Part shown: positions 42,905 to 55,287 of the stretch, piece by piece
How the letters are laid out: each line of letters begins with the position of its first letter
Numbering within the stretch: the stretch's first letter is position 1
DNA from: Halictus rubicundus
Lineage: Eukaryota; Arthropoda; Insecta; Hymenoptera; Halictidae
Length of the DNA: 64,000 nucleotides
Reading direction: 5' to 3'
Assembly (NCBI RefSeq): GCF_050948215.1
Contig: NW_027488765.1
Coordinates: 186,001 to 250,000, forward strand
Made by a program: the position numbers and the translations under genes
Notes under the pieces: generated by a model
The model's input: only the letters and a program-made list of their open reading frames with translations
Told to the model about the DNA's origin: nothing
Database searches by the model: none

Positions 42905-42994
42905 ATCCGAGCCCCCGCTCGAGATGCCCGGCGGCCTCCGGGGACGCCGTTGGTGACCGAGTGTAAGGGGATATCCGATCCCCCGCCTCGAGAT
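42905..42994. repeat. Imperfect ~21-bp direct repeat in the 3' UTR
   Basis: ATCCGAGCCCCCGCTCGAG (42905-42923, continuing AT) is repeated as ATCCGATCCCCCGCCTCGAG (42973-42992, continuing AT), 68 bases apart, differing by one substitution and one inserted C. Short 3' UTR repeats occur in several R1-clade families. Whether this one is functional cannot be told from one copy. Confidence 0.75.
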
Positions 42995-43017
42995 CATGAA
43001 GGGCGTCCCCGCTCGCG

Positions 43018-43632
43018 TCAGAGGCGTCGCAACGGGGGTACGCCCCCGGGGCGTACCCTGCGCCGCCTCCCCCCCCTTCGGCCGGGATCGTGATTACGCT
43101 CCCGATCCCGTTCCGCAGCCTCCTTCCGCAGCATAACCCGCTCACAGAAGGAAGCGAACCCCCTCCACGCCTCCTCGCCACCGGCTGCCGCAGCGACGAC
43201 AGCCGGGAGCGAGATGTCGTGGCCCACCGCGCGCCGCAGGGCACGGCGCTCTCCCCCCCATGCCGGACACTCCTCCAGAGTGTGTTGCGCCGTGTCCCGC
43301 GGCTCGCCGCAGTGGTGACACGCCTCCTCGGTCTCCCTCCCGATGCGACACAGGTAGTCGCCGAAGCACCCGTGCCCGCTCATCACCTGCGTCACACGGT
43401 AGGAGACCCTATGCCCCATCCATCCCCTGTTCCATTGATCGAACACCGGGAGGATGGCCCGAACGGCCCGCCTCTCGCCCTCCCTCGTCCCGGGAAGGCT
43501 ATCGCGCCACTCCCGGGCTGCGTGCCGCCGAGCATGTCGCCTGAGCTCATCCACCATGAGCCGCGCCTGATCCGGGGCCACCCCCCGGAGCCGGAGTTCC
43601 CTGGAGTGCGTATGCACGTCCGCCAACACGCG
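43018..43632 (-). CDS. R1-clade retrotransposon ORF2 (Pol) C-terminal fragment
   Basis: A 5'-truncated fragment of the reverse transcriptase/endonuclease polyprotein; about 204 residues remain, ending at a TGA (43018-43020). There is no genuine start. The frame begins inside the protein at the truncation point, and the GTG at 43629 is an internal valine codon. Upstream the frame runs only into satellite and meets TAG at 43654-43656. Residues are counted from that valine. Residues 1-80 are Arg-rich and helical in appearance. The hallmark is at 84-131: SGHGCFGDYLCRIGRE, then a CX2CX8HX4C zinc knuckle (C104, C107, H116, C121) followed by PAW. This CCHC motif lies C-terminal to the RT in R1-type elements and is thought to help nucleic-acid binding. 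After 175 the tail is very basic (GRRGGRRRR). There is no frameshift or stop, suggesting a fairly recent insertion. It is not expected to be expressed as a functional protein. Confidence 0.92.
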   Translation of the reverse strand, partial: RVLADVHTHSRELRLRGVAPDQARLMVDELRRHARRHAAREWRDSLPGTREGERRAVRAILPVFDQWNRGWMGHRVSYRVTQVMSGHGCFGDYLCRIGRETEEACHHCGEPRDTAQHTLEECPAWGGERRALRRAVGHDISLPAVVAAAAGGEEAWRGFASFCERVMLRKEAAERDRERNHDPGRRGGRRRRVRPGGVPPLRRL

Positions 43633-43633
43633 G

Positions 43634-43652
43634 ATCCTATCCTCTATCCTAT
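43634..43652 (+). repeat. Target-site duplication, 5'-truncation-side copy
   Basis: Exact repeat of 42571-42589. The base before it (G at 43633) does not match the T that precedes the word in the empty paralogues, so it belongs to the element and sets its truncated end. The satellite continues with CCTAACCTC, exactly as after the empty sites at 45990-46008, 49629-49647 and 54646-54664. Confidence 0.92.
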
Positions 43653-45898
43653 CCTAACCTCTATCCTATCCTATCCTCTATCCTATCCTATCCTTTATCA
43701 TATCCTATCCTCTATCCTATCCTATCCTCTATCCTATACTATCCTCTACCTTATCCTATCCTCTATCCTATCCAATTACCTATCCTATCCTCTATCCTAT
43801 CCTTTCCTCTATTCTATCCTATCCTCTATCCTATCCTATCCTCTATCCTATCCTCTCCTCTATCCTATCCTCTATACCATCCTCTATCCTATCCTATCCT
43901 CTATCCGATCGTCTATCCTATCCTCTATCCGATCGTCTATCCTATCCTATCCTCTATAATATCGTTTACTCTATCATATCCTATCATCTATCCTATAATA
44001 TCATCTATCCTATTCTATCCTCTATACTATCCTATCCTCTATCCTATCCTCTCCTGTATCCTATCCTTTCCTCTATCCTATCCTATACTCTATCCTCTAT
44101 CCTATCCTACCCTCTTTCCTATCCTATCCTCTATCCTATCCAATTACCTATCCTATCCTCTATCCTATCCTTTCCTCTATCCTATCCTATCCTCTATCCT
44201 ATCCTCTATCCTATCCTCTATCCTATCCTATCCTCTATGCTATCCTATCCTCTATCGTATCCTATCCTATCCTCTATCATATCCTATCCTCTATCCTAAA
44301 CGCTCCTCAATCCTATTCTATCCTCTATCCTATCCTATCCTCTATCCTATCATATCCTATCCTCTATCCTATCCTCTCCTCTATCCTATCCTATCCTCTA
44401 TCCTATCCTATACTCTATCCTCTATCCTATCCTACCCTCTTTCCTATCCTATCATCTATCCTATCCTATCTTCTATCCTATCCTTTCCTCTATCCTATCC
44501 TATCCTCTATCCTATCCTATCCTCTATCCGATCCTCTATCCTATCCTATCCTCTATCCTATCCTCTATCCTATCCTATCCTATCCTCTATCCTATCCTAT
44601 CCTATCCTCTATCCTATCCTATCCTATCCTCTATCCTATCCTTTATCCTATACTATCCTCTATTCTATCCTATCCTCTATCCTATACTATCCTCTATCCT
44701 ATCCTATCCTCTATCCTATCCTCTCCTCTATCCTATCCTCTATACCATCCTCTATCCTATCCTATCCTCTATCCGATCGTCTATCCTATCCTATCCTCTA
44801 TAATATCGTTTACTCTATCATATGATATCATCTATCCTATAATATCATCTATCCTACTCTATCCTCTATCCTATCCTATCCTCTATCCTATCCTATCCTC
44901 TATCCGATCCTCTATCCTCTATCCTATCCTATCCTCTATCCTATCCTATCCTCTATCCGATCCTCTATCCTATCCTATCCTCTATCCGATCCTCTATCCT
45001 ATCCTATCCTCTATCATATCCTATCCTCTATCCTATCCTATCCTCTATCCTATCCTATCCTCTATCCTATCCTATCCTCTATCCTATCCTCTATCCTATC
45101 CTACCCTCTATCCTATCCTATCCTCTTTCCTATCCTATCCTCTATCCTATCCTATCCTCTATCCTATTATATCCTCTATCCTATCCTATCCTCTACCTTA
45201 TCGTATACTCTATCCTATCCAATTACCTATCCTATCCTCTATCCTATCCTCTATCCTATCCTATCCTCTATCCTATCCTATCCTCTATCCTATCCTATCC
45301 TTTATCCTATCCTATCCTCTATTCTATCCTATCCTCTATCCTATACTATCCTCTATCCTATCCTATCCTCTATCCTATTCTATCCTCTATCCGATCCTCT
45401 ATCCAATCCTATCCTTTATCCTATCTTATCCTCTATCCTACTCTATCCTCTATCCTATCCTATCATCTATCCTATTCTATCCTCTATCCGATCCTCTATC
45501 CAATCCTATCCTTTATCCTATCCTATCCTCTATCCTACTCTATCCTCTATCCTATCCTATCCTCTATCCTATCCTATCCTCTATCCGATCCTCTATCCTC
45601 TATCCTATCCTATCCTCTATCCTATCCTATCCTCTATCCGATCCTCTATCCTATCCTATCCTCTATCCGATCCTCTATCCTATCCTATCCTCTATCATAT
45701 CCTATCCTCTATCCTATCCTATCCTCTATCCTATCCTATCCTCTATCCTATCCTATCCTCTATCCTATCCTCTATCCTATCCTACCCTCTATCCTATCCT
45801 ATCCTCTTTCCTATCCTATCCTTTATCCTATCTTATCCTCTATCCTACTCTATCCTCTATCCTATCCTATCATCTATCCTATCCTATCCTCTATCCTA

Positions 45899-46008
45899 TT
45901 GTATCCTCTATCCTATCCTATCCTCTACCTTATCCTATACTCTATCCTATCCAATTACCTATCCTATCCTCTATCCTATCCTCTATCCTATCCTATCCTC
46001 TATCCTAT
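45899..46008 (+). repeat. Paralogous copy of the insertion-site segment (empty)
   Basis: Same segment as 42480-42589, the left flank of the retrotransposon. The 19-base target word occurs once at 45990-46008 and is followed by CCTAACCTC with no element. After about 46050 it diverges from the right flank (CTTTATACTATCC instead of CTTTATCATATCC). Confidence 0.88.
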
Positions 46009-48659
46009 CCTAACCTCTATCCTATCCTATCCTCTATCCTATCCTATCCTTTATACTATCCTATCCTCTATCCTATCCTCTATCCTATCCTTTCCTATCC
46101 TCTATCCTATCCTATCGTATCCTCTATCCTATCCTACCCTGTATCCTATCCTATCCTATATTCGATCCTATCCTCTATCCTATACTATCCTCTATCCTAT
46201 CCTATCCTCTATCCTATCCTATCCTCTATCCGATCCTCTATCGAATCCTATCCTTTATCCTATCCTATCCTCTATTCTACTCTATCCTCTATCCTATCCT
46301 ATCCTCTATCCTATCCTATCCTCTGTCCGATCCTCTATCCTATCCTATCCTCTATCCTATCCTATCCTTTATCCTATCCTATCCTCTATCCTATCCTATA
46401 CTCTATCCTATACTATCCTCTACCTTATCCTATCCTCTATCCTATCCAATTACCTATCCTATCCTCTATCCTATCCTTTCCTCTATCCTATCGTATCCTC
46501 TATCCGCTCCTCTATCCTATCCTCTATCCTATCCTATCCTCTATCCTATCCTATCCTATCCTCTATCCTATCCTATCCGTTATCCTATCCTACCCTCTAC
46601 TCTATCCTATCCTCTATCCTATACTATCCTCTATCCTATCCTATCCTCTATCCTATCCTATCCTCTATCCGATCCTCTATCCTATCCTATCCTCTATCCA
46701 ATCCTATCCTCTATCCTATCTATCCTCTATCCTATCCTATCCTCTATCCTATCCTCTCCTCTATCCTATCCTCTATCCTATCCTATCCTCTATCCTATCC
46801 TATCCTCTATCGTATCCTATCCTATCCTCTATCATATCCTATCCTCTATCCTAAACGTTCCTCAATCCTATTCTATCCTCTATCCTATCCTATCCTCTAA
46901 CGTATCCTATCCTATCCTCTATCCTATCTTCTCCTCTATCCTATCCTATCCTCTATCCTATCCTATCTTCTATCCTATCCTTTCCTCTATCCTATCCTAT
47001 CCTATCCTCTATCCTATCCTATCCTATCCTCTATCCTATCCTATCCTTTATCCTATCCTATCCTCTATCCGATCCTCTATCCTATCCTATCCTCTATAAT
47101 ATCGTTTACTCTATCATATTCTATCCTCTATCCTATAATATCATCTATCCTATCCTATCCTCTATACTATCCTATCCTCTATCCTATACTATCCTCTATC
47201 CTATCCTATCCTCTATCCTATTCTATCCTCTATCCGATCCTCTATCCAATCCTATCCTTTATACTATCCTATCCTCTATCCTACTCTATCCTCTATCCTA
47301 TCCTATCCTCTATCCTAACCTATCCTCTATCCTATCCTATCCTCTATCCTATCCTCTATCCTATCCTTTCCTATCCTCTATCCTATCCTATCCTATCCTC
47401 TATCCTATCCTATCCTGTATCCTATCCTATCATATATTCGATCCTATCCTCTATCCTATACTATCCTCTATCCTATCCTATCCTCTATCCTATCCTATCC
47501 TCTATCCGATCCTCTATCCAATCCTATCCTTTATCCTATCCTATCCTCTATCCTACTCTATCCTCTATCCTATCCTATCCTCTATCCTATCCTATCCTCT
47601 GTCCGATCCTCTATCCTACCCTATCCTCTATCCTATCCTATCCTTTATCCTCTCTTATCCTCTATCCTATCCTATACTCTATCCTATACTATCCTCTACC
47701 TTATCCTATCCTCTATCCTATCCAATTACCTATCCTATCCTCTATCCTATCCTTTCCTCTATCCTATCCTATCCTCTATCCGCTCCTCTATCCTATCCTC
47801 TATCCTATCCTATCCTCTATCCTATCCTATCCTATCCTCTATCCTATCCTCTATCCTATCCTATCCTATCCTCTATCCTATCCTATCCTATCCTCTATCC
47901 TATCCTATCCTATCCTCTATCCTATCCTATCCTTTATCCTATACTATCCTCTATTCTATCCTATCCTCTATCCTATACTATCCTCTATCCTATCCTATCC
48001 TCTATCCTATCCTCTCCTCTATCCTATCCTCTATACCATCCTCTATCCTATCCTATCCTCTATCCGATCGTCTATCCTATCCTATCCTCTATAATATCGT
48101 TTACTCTATCATATCCTATCATCTATCCTATAATATCATCTATCCTATTCTATCCTCTATACTATCCTATCCTCTATCCTATCCCATCCTCTATCCTATC
48201 CTCTCCTGTATCCTATCCTATCCTCTATCCTATCCTATACTCTATCCTCTATCCTATCCTACCCTCTTTCCTATCCTATCATCTATCCTATCCTCTCTTC
48301 TATCCTATCGTTTCCTCTATCCTATCCTATCCTCTATCCTATCCTATCCTCTATCCGATCCTCTATCCTATCCTATCCTCTATCCTATCCTCTATCCTAT
48401 CCTATAATATCCTCTATCCTATCCTATCCTATCCTCTATCCTATCCTATCCTATCCTCTATCCTATCCTATCCTTTATCCTATCCTATCCTCTACTCTAT
48501 CCTATCCTCTATCCTATACTATCCTCTATCCTATCCTATCCTCTATCCTATTCTATCCTCTATCCGATCCTCTATCCAATCCTATCCTTTATCCTATCCT
48601 ATCCTCTATCCAACTCTATCCTCTATCCTATCTTATCCTCTATCCTATCCTATCCTCTA

Positions 48660-49200
48660 TCCTATCCTATCCTCTATCCGATCCTCCATCCTATCCTATC
48701 CTCTATCCGATCCTCTATCCTATCCTATCCTCTATCATATCCTATCCTCTATCCTATCCTATCCTCTATCCTATCCTATCCTCTATCCTATCCTATCCTC
48801 TATCCTATCCTCTATCCTATCCTACCCTCTATCCTATCCTATCCTCTTTCCTATCCTATCCTCTATCCTATTCTATCCTCTATCCTATTATATCCACTAT
48901 CCTATCCTATCCTTTATCCTATCCTATCCTCTATCCTACTCTATCCTCTATCCTATCCTATCCTCTATCCTATCCTATCCTCTATCCTATCCTATCCTCT
49001 ATCCGATCCTCCATCCTATCCTATCCTCTATCCGATCCTCTATCATATCCTATCCTCTATCATATCCTATCCTCTATCCTATCCTATCCTCTATCCTATC
49101 CTATCCTCTATCCTATCCTATCCTCTATCCTATCCTCTATCCTATCCTACCCTCTATCCTATCCTATCCTCTTTCCTATCCTATCCTCTATCCTATCCTA
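48660..49200 (+). repeat. ~325-bp tandem duplication
   Basis: CCGATCCTCCATCC occurs at 48678 and 49003. The surrounding words, down to TATTATATCCACTATCC near 48889 and 49213, repeat with the same ~325-base spacing. It is a small recent tandem duplication inside the array. Confidence 0.78.
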
Positions 49201-49537
49201 TCCTCTATCCTATTATATCCACTATCCTATCCTATCCTCTACCTTATCGTATACTCTATCCTATCCAATTAACTATCCTATCCTCTATCCTATCCTCTAT
49301 CCTATCCTATCCTCTATCCTATCCTATCCTCTATCCTATCCTATCCTTTATCCTATCCTATCCTCTATTCTATCCTATCCTCTATCCTATACTATCCTCT
49401 ATCCTATCCTATCCTCTATCCTATTCTATCCTCTATCCGATCCTCTACCCAATCCTATCCTTTACCCTATCCTATCCTCTATCCTACTCTATCCTCTATC
49501 CTATCCTATCATCTATCCTATCCTATCCTCTATCCTA

Positions 49538-50270
49538 TTGTATCCTCTATCCTATCCTATCCTCTACCTTATCCTATACTCTATCCTATCCAATTACCTA
49601 TCCTATCCTCTATCCTATCCTCTATCCTATCCTATCCTCTATCCTATCCTAACCTCTATCCTATCCTATCCTCTATCCTATCCTATCCTTTATCATATCC
49701 TATCCTCTATCCTATCCTATCCTCTATCCTATACTATCCTCTACCTTATCCTGTCCTCTATCCTATCCAATTACCTATCCTATCCTCTATCCTATCCTTT
49801 CCTCTATCCTATCCTATCCTCTATCCGATACTCTATCCTATCCTCTATACTATCCTATCCTCTATCCTATTCTATCCTCTATCCTATTATATCCTCTATC
49901 CTATCCTATCCTCTATCCTATCCTATCCTCCATCCTATCCTATCCTCTATCAGATCCTCTATCCTATACTAGCCTCTACCTTATCCTCTCCCCTATCCTA
50001 TGCAATTACCTATCCGATCCTCTATCCTATCCTATCCTCTATCCGATCGTATCCTATCCTATCATCTATCCTATAATCTATCGTATCCTATCCTATCCTC
50101 TTTCCTGTCCTATCCTCTATCCTATCCTATCCTCTATCCTATCCTCTATACCATCCTCTATCCTATCCTATCCTCTATCCGATCCTCTATCCTATCCTAT
50201 CCTCTATAATATCGTTTACTCTATCATATCCTATCCTCTATCCTATAATATCATCTATCCTATCCTATCC
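49538..50270 (+). repeat. ~0.73 kb direct duplication, copy 1 (offset 5,017), empty site
   Basis: Matches 54555-55287 at a constant offset of 5,017. It contains the unfilled retrotransposon target at 49629-49647, and it matches both flanks of the element until about 43811. Private variants include CTGTCC near 49750 and TATGCAATTACC near 50000. After 50270 this copy lacks roughly 120 bases present in the partner. Confidence 0.9.
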
Positions 50271-50880
50271 TCTATCCTATCCTATCCTTTATACTATCCT
50301 ATCCTCTATCCTACTCTATCCTCTATCCTATCCTATCCTCTATCCTATCCTATCCTCTATCCGATCCTCTATCCTATCCTATCCTCTATCCGATCCTCTA
50401 TCCTATCCTATCCTCTATCATATCCTATCCTCTATCCTATCCCATCCTCTATCCTATCCTATCCTCTATCCTATCCTATCCTCTATCTTATCCTCTATCC
50501 TATCCTATCCTCTATCCTATCCTCTCCTCTATCCTATCCTATCCTCTATCCTATCCTATGCTCTATCCGATCCTCCATCCTATCCTATCCTCTATTCGAT
50601 CCTCTATCCTATCCTATCCTCTATCATATCCTATCCTCTATCCTATCCTATCCTCTATCCTATCCTATCCTCTATCCTATCCTATCCTCTATCCTATCCT
50701 CTATCCTATCCTACCCTCTATCCTATCCTATCCTCTTTCCTATCCTATCCTCTATCCTATCCTATCCTCTATCCTATCCTACCCTCTATCCTATCCTATC
50801 CTCTTTCCTATCCTATCCTCAATCCTATCCAATTAACTATCCTATCCTCTATCCTATCCTCTATACTATCCTATCCTCTA

Positions 50881-52995
50881 TCCTATTCTATCCTCTATCC
50901 TATTATATCCTCTATCCTAACCTATCCTCTATCCTATCCTATCCTCCATCCTATCCTATCCTCTATCAGATCCTCTATCCTATACTAGCCTCTACCTTAT
51001 CCTCTCCCCTATCCTATCCAATTACCTATCCGATCCTCTATCCTATCCTATCCTCTATCCGATCGTATCCTATCCTATCATCTATCCTATAATCTATCGT
51101 ATCCTATCCTATCCTCTTTCCTGTCCTATCCTCTATCCTATCCTATCCTCTATCCTATCCTCTATACCATCCTCTATCCTATCCTATCCTCTATCCGATC
51201 CTCTATCCTATCCTATCCTCTATAATATCGTTTACTCTATCATATCCTATCCTCTATCCTATAATATCATCTATCCTATCCTATCCTCTATCCTATCCTA
51301 TCCGTTATCCTATCCTATCCTCTACTCTATCCTATCCTCTATCCTATACTATCCTCTATCCTATCCTATCCTCTATCCTATTCTATCCTCTATCCGATCC
51401 TCTATCCAATCCTATCCTTTATACTATCCTATCCTCTATCCTACTCTATCCTCTATCCTATCCTATCCTCTATCCTATCCTATCCTCTATCCGATCCTCT
51501 ATCCTATCCTATCCTCTATCCGATCCTCTATCCTATCCTATCCTCTATCATATCCTATCCTCTATCCTATCCCATCCTCTATCCTATCCTATCCTCTATC
51601 CTATCCTATCCTCTATCTTATCCTCTATCCTATCCTATCCTCTATCCTATCCTCTCCTCTATCCTATCCTATCCTCTATCCTATCCTATCCTCTATCCTA
51701 TCCTCTATCCTATCCTATCCTATCCTCTATCCTATCCTATCCTATCCTCTATCCTATCCTATACTGTATCCTATCCTATCCTCTATTCTATCCTATCCTC
51801 TATCCTATCCTATCCTCTATCCTATCCTATCCTCTATCCTATCCTCTATCCTATCCTATCCTCTATCCTATCCTATCCTCTATCCTATCCTATCCTCTAT
51901 CCTATCCTATCCTCTATCGTATCCTATCCTATCCTCTATCCTATTCTATCCTCTATCCTATTATATCCTCTATCCTAACCTATCCTCTATCCTATCCTAT
52001 CCTCCATCCTATCCTATCCTCTATCAGATCCTCTATCCTATACTAGCCTCTACCTTATCCTCTCCCCTATCCTATCCAATTACCTATCCGATCCTCTATC
52101 CTATCCTATCCTCTATCCGATCGTATCCTATCCTATCATCTATCCTACAATCTATCGTATCCTATCCTATCCTCTTTCCTGTCCTATCCTCTATCCTATC
52201 CTATCCTCTATCCTATCCTCTATACCATCCTCTATCCTATCCTATCCTCTATCCGATCCTCTATCCTATCCTATCCTCTATAATATCGTTTACTCTATCA
52301 TATCCTATCCTCTATCCTATAATATCATCTATCCTATCCTATCCTCTATCCTATCCTATCCGTTATCCTATCCTATCCTCTACTCTATCCTATCCTCTAT
52401 CCTATACTATCCTCTATCCTATCCTATCCTCTATCCTATTCTATCCTCTATCCGATCCTCTATCCAATCCTATCCTTTATACTATCCTATCCTCTATCCT
52501 ACTCTATCCTCTATCCTATCCTATCCTCTATCCTATCCTATCCTCTATCCGATCCTCTATCCTATCCTATCCTCTATCCGATCCTCTATCCTATCCTATC
52601 CTCTATCATATCCTATCCTCTATCCTATCCCATCCTCTATCCTATCCTATCCTCTATCCTATCCTATCCTCTATCTTATCCTCTATCCTATCCTATCCTC
52701 TATCCTATCCTCTCCTCTATCCTATCCTATCCTCTATCCTATCCTATCCTCTATCCTATCCTCTATCCTATCCTATCCTATCCTCTATCCTATCCTATCC
52801 TATCCTCTATCCTATCCTATACTGTATCCTATCCTATCCTCTATTCTATCCTATCCTCTATCCTATCCTATCCTCTATCCTATCCTATCCTCTATCCTAT
52901 CCTATCCTCTATCCTATCCTATCCTCTATCGTATCCTATCCTATCCTCTATCATATCCTATCCTCTATCCTAAACGCTCCTCAATCCTATTCTAT
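50881..52995 (+). repeat. Two tandem 1,058-bp units
   Basis: Constant offset of 1,058 at TCCTATTCTA (50881/51939), CAGATCC (50967/52025), CGTTATCC (51303/52361) and ATACTGTATCC (51761/52819). A related third version lies upstream (CAGATCC at 49951, offset 1,016). The copies diverge near the end of unit 2, where the AAACGCTCC block begins (52972). Confidence 0.88.
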
Positions 52996-54554
52996 CCTCT
53001 ATCCTATCCTATCCTCTATCCTATCCTATCCTATCCTCTATCCTATCCTCTCCTCTATCCTATCCTATCCTCTATCCTATCCTATACTCTATCCTCTATC
53101 CTATCCTACCCTCTTTCCTATCCTATCATCTATCCTATCCTATCTTCTATCCTATCCTTTCCTCTATCCTATCCTATCCTCTATCCTATCCTATCCTCTA
53201 TCCGATCCTCTATCCTATCCTATCCTCTATCCTATCCTCTATCCTATCCTATCCTATCCTATCCTCTATCCTATCCTATCCTTTATCCTATCCTATTCTC
53301 TATTCTATCCTATTCTCTAACCTATACTATCCTCTATCCTATCCTATCCTCTATCCTATCCTATCCTCTATCCGATCCTCTATCCTATCCTATCCTCTAT
53401 CCTATCCTCTATCCTATCCTATCCTATCCTCTATCCTATCCTATCCTATCCTGTATCCTATCCTATCCTTTATCCTATCCTATCCTCTATCCGATCCTCT
53501 ATCCTATCCTATCCTCTATAATATCGTTTACTCTATCATATCCTATCCTCTATCCTATAATATCATCTATCCTATCCTATCCTCTATACTATCCTATCCT
53601 CTATCCTATACTATCCTCTATCCTATCCTATCCTCTATCCTATTCTATCCTCTATCCGATCCTCTATCCAATCCTATCCTTTATACTATCCTATCCTCTA
53701 TCCTACTCTATCCTCTATCCTATCCTATCCTCTATCCTAACCTATCCTCTATCCTATCCTATCCTCTATCCTATCCTCTATCCTATCCTTTCCTATCCTC
53801 TATCCTATCCTATCCTATCCCCTATCCTATCCTATCCTGTATCCTATCCTATCATATATTCGATCCTATCCTCTATCCTATACTATCCTCTATCCTATCC
53901 TATCCTCTATCCTATCCTATCCTCTATCCGATCCTCTATCCAATCCTATCCTTTATCCTATCCTATCCTCTATCCTACTCTATCCTCTATCCTATCCTAT
54001 CCTCTATCCTCTATCCTATCCTATCCTCTATCCTATCCTATCCTCTATCCGCTCCTCTATCCTATCCTCTATCCTATCCTATCCTCTATCCTATCCTATC
54101 CTATCCTCTATCCTATCCTCTATCCTATCCTATCCTATCCTCTATCCTATCCTATCCTATCCTCTATCCTATCCTATCCTTTATCCTATACTATCCTCTA
54201 TTCTATCCTATCCTCTATCCTATACTATCCTCTATCCTATCCTATCCTCTATCCTATCCTCTCCTCTATCCTATCCTCTATACCATCCTCTATCCTATCC
54301 TATCCTCTATCCGATCGTCTATCCTATCCTCTATCCTATCCTATCCTCTATCCTATCCTATCCTTTATCCTATCCTATCCTCTATTCTATCCTATCCTCT
54401 ATCCTATACTATCCTCTATCCTATCCTATCCTCTATCCTATTCTATCCTCTATCCGATCCTCTATCCAATCCTATCCTTTATCCTATCCTATCCTCTATC
54501 CTACTCTATCCTCTATCCTATCCTATCATCTATCCTATCCTATCCTCTATCCTA

Positions 54555-55287
54555 TTGTATCCTCTATCCTATCCTATCCTCTACCTTATCCTATACTCTA
54601 TCCTATCCAATTACCTATCCTATCCTCTATCCTATCCTCTATCCTATCCTATCCTCTATCCTATCCTAACCTCTATCCTATCCTATCCTCTATCCTATCC
54701 TATCCTTTATCATATCCTATCCTCTATCCTATCCTATCCTCTATCCTATACTATCCTCTACCTTATCCTATCCTCTATCCTATCCAATTACCTATCCTAT
54801 CCTCTATCCTATCCTTTCCTCTATCCTATCCTATCCTCTATCCGATACTCTATCCTATCCTCTATACTATCCTATCCTCTATCCTATTCTATCCTCTATC
54901 CTATTATATCCTCTATCCTATCCTATCCTCTATCCTATCCTATCCTCCATCCTATCCTATCCTCTATCAGATCCTCTATCCTATACTAGCCTCTACCTTA
55001 TCCTCTCCCCTATCCTATCCAATTACCTATCCGATCCTCTATCCTATCCTATCCTCTATCCGATCGTATCCTATCCTATCATCTATCCTATAATCTATCG
55101 TATCCTATCCTATCCTCTTTCCTGTCCTATCCTCTATCCTATCCTATCCTCTATCCTATCCTCTATACCATCCTCTATCCTATCCTATCCTCTATCCGAT
55201 CCTCTATCCTATCCTATCCTCTATAATATCGTTTACTCTATCATATCCTATCCTCTATCCTATAATATCATCTATCCTATCCTATCC
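54555..55287 (+). repeat. ~0.73 kb direct duplication, copy 2 (offset 5,017), empty site
   Basis: Partner of 49538-50270. It contains the unfilled target at 54646-54664, followed by CCTAACCTC. Downstream it continues into the block with CCGTTATCC shared with 51303 and 52361. Confidence 0.9.

Larger units (their letters stand above)
42610..43017 (-). other. Retrotransposon 3' UTR
   Basis: Non-coding GC-rich stretch between the ORF2 stop and the poly(A) tail. In R1-type elements the 3' UTR is what the reverse transcriptase recognises when it starts target-primed synthesis. It contains an imperfect ~21-base direct repeat and a C7G10 tract (listed separately). Open frames here on either strand (42586-42771, 42781-42966, 42840-43244 and others) have no recognisable product and are treated as chance. 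Confidence 0.82.
42590..43633 (-). mobile_element. 5'-truncated R1-clade non-LTR retrotransposon
   Basis: The only complex sequence in the window: a GC-rich 1,044-bp island in the satellite. Read on the - strand it has, in order, the C-terminal part of an ORF2/Pol protein (43632-43018), a ~408-base 3' UTR (43017-42610) and a poly(A) tail (T run on +). Exact 19-bp target-site duplications flank it. These are the marks of target-primed reverse transcription with early arrest: the endonuclease, the reverse transcriptase and any 5' UTR promoter are missing. The protein resembles the R1/TRAS/SART/Waldo group of arthropods. The clade is assigned from the recognised zinc-knuckle region, and the exact family is not resolved. 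No AATAAA precedes the tail. The copy cannot move by itself, but its reading frame is unbroken. Confidence 0.94.

Noticed and set aside
42840..43244. 134-residue - strand open frame in the island
   Set aside because: It overlaps the C-terminal end of the ORF2 fragment in another frame and runs into the 3' UTR. It is Gly/Arg/Ala-rich, as expected from GC-rich DNA, with no recognisable motif.
42590..43633. Island as an rDNA fragment or R1 in its usual 28S site
   Set aside because: No ribosomal RNA sequence is recognisable on either side; both flanks are satellite and the target-site duplication is satellite sequence.
43090..43959. 289-residue + strand open frame crossing from the island into the satellite
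   Set aside because: It is antisense to the recognised ORF2 fragment, Pro/Arg/Ser-rich in the island, and changes to satellite words at the 43633 boundary. A frame spanning an insertion junction is fortuitous.
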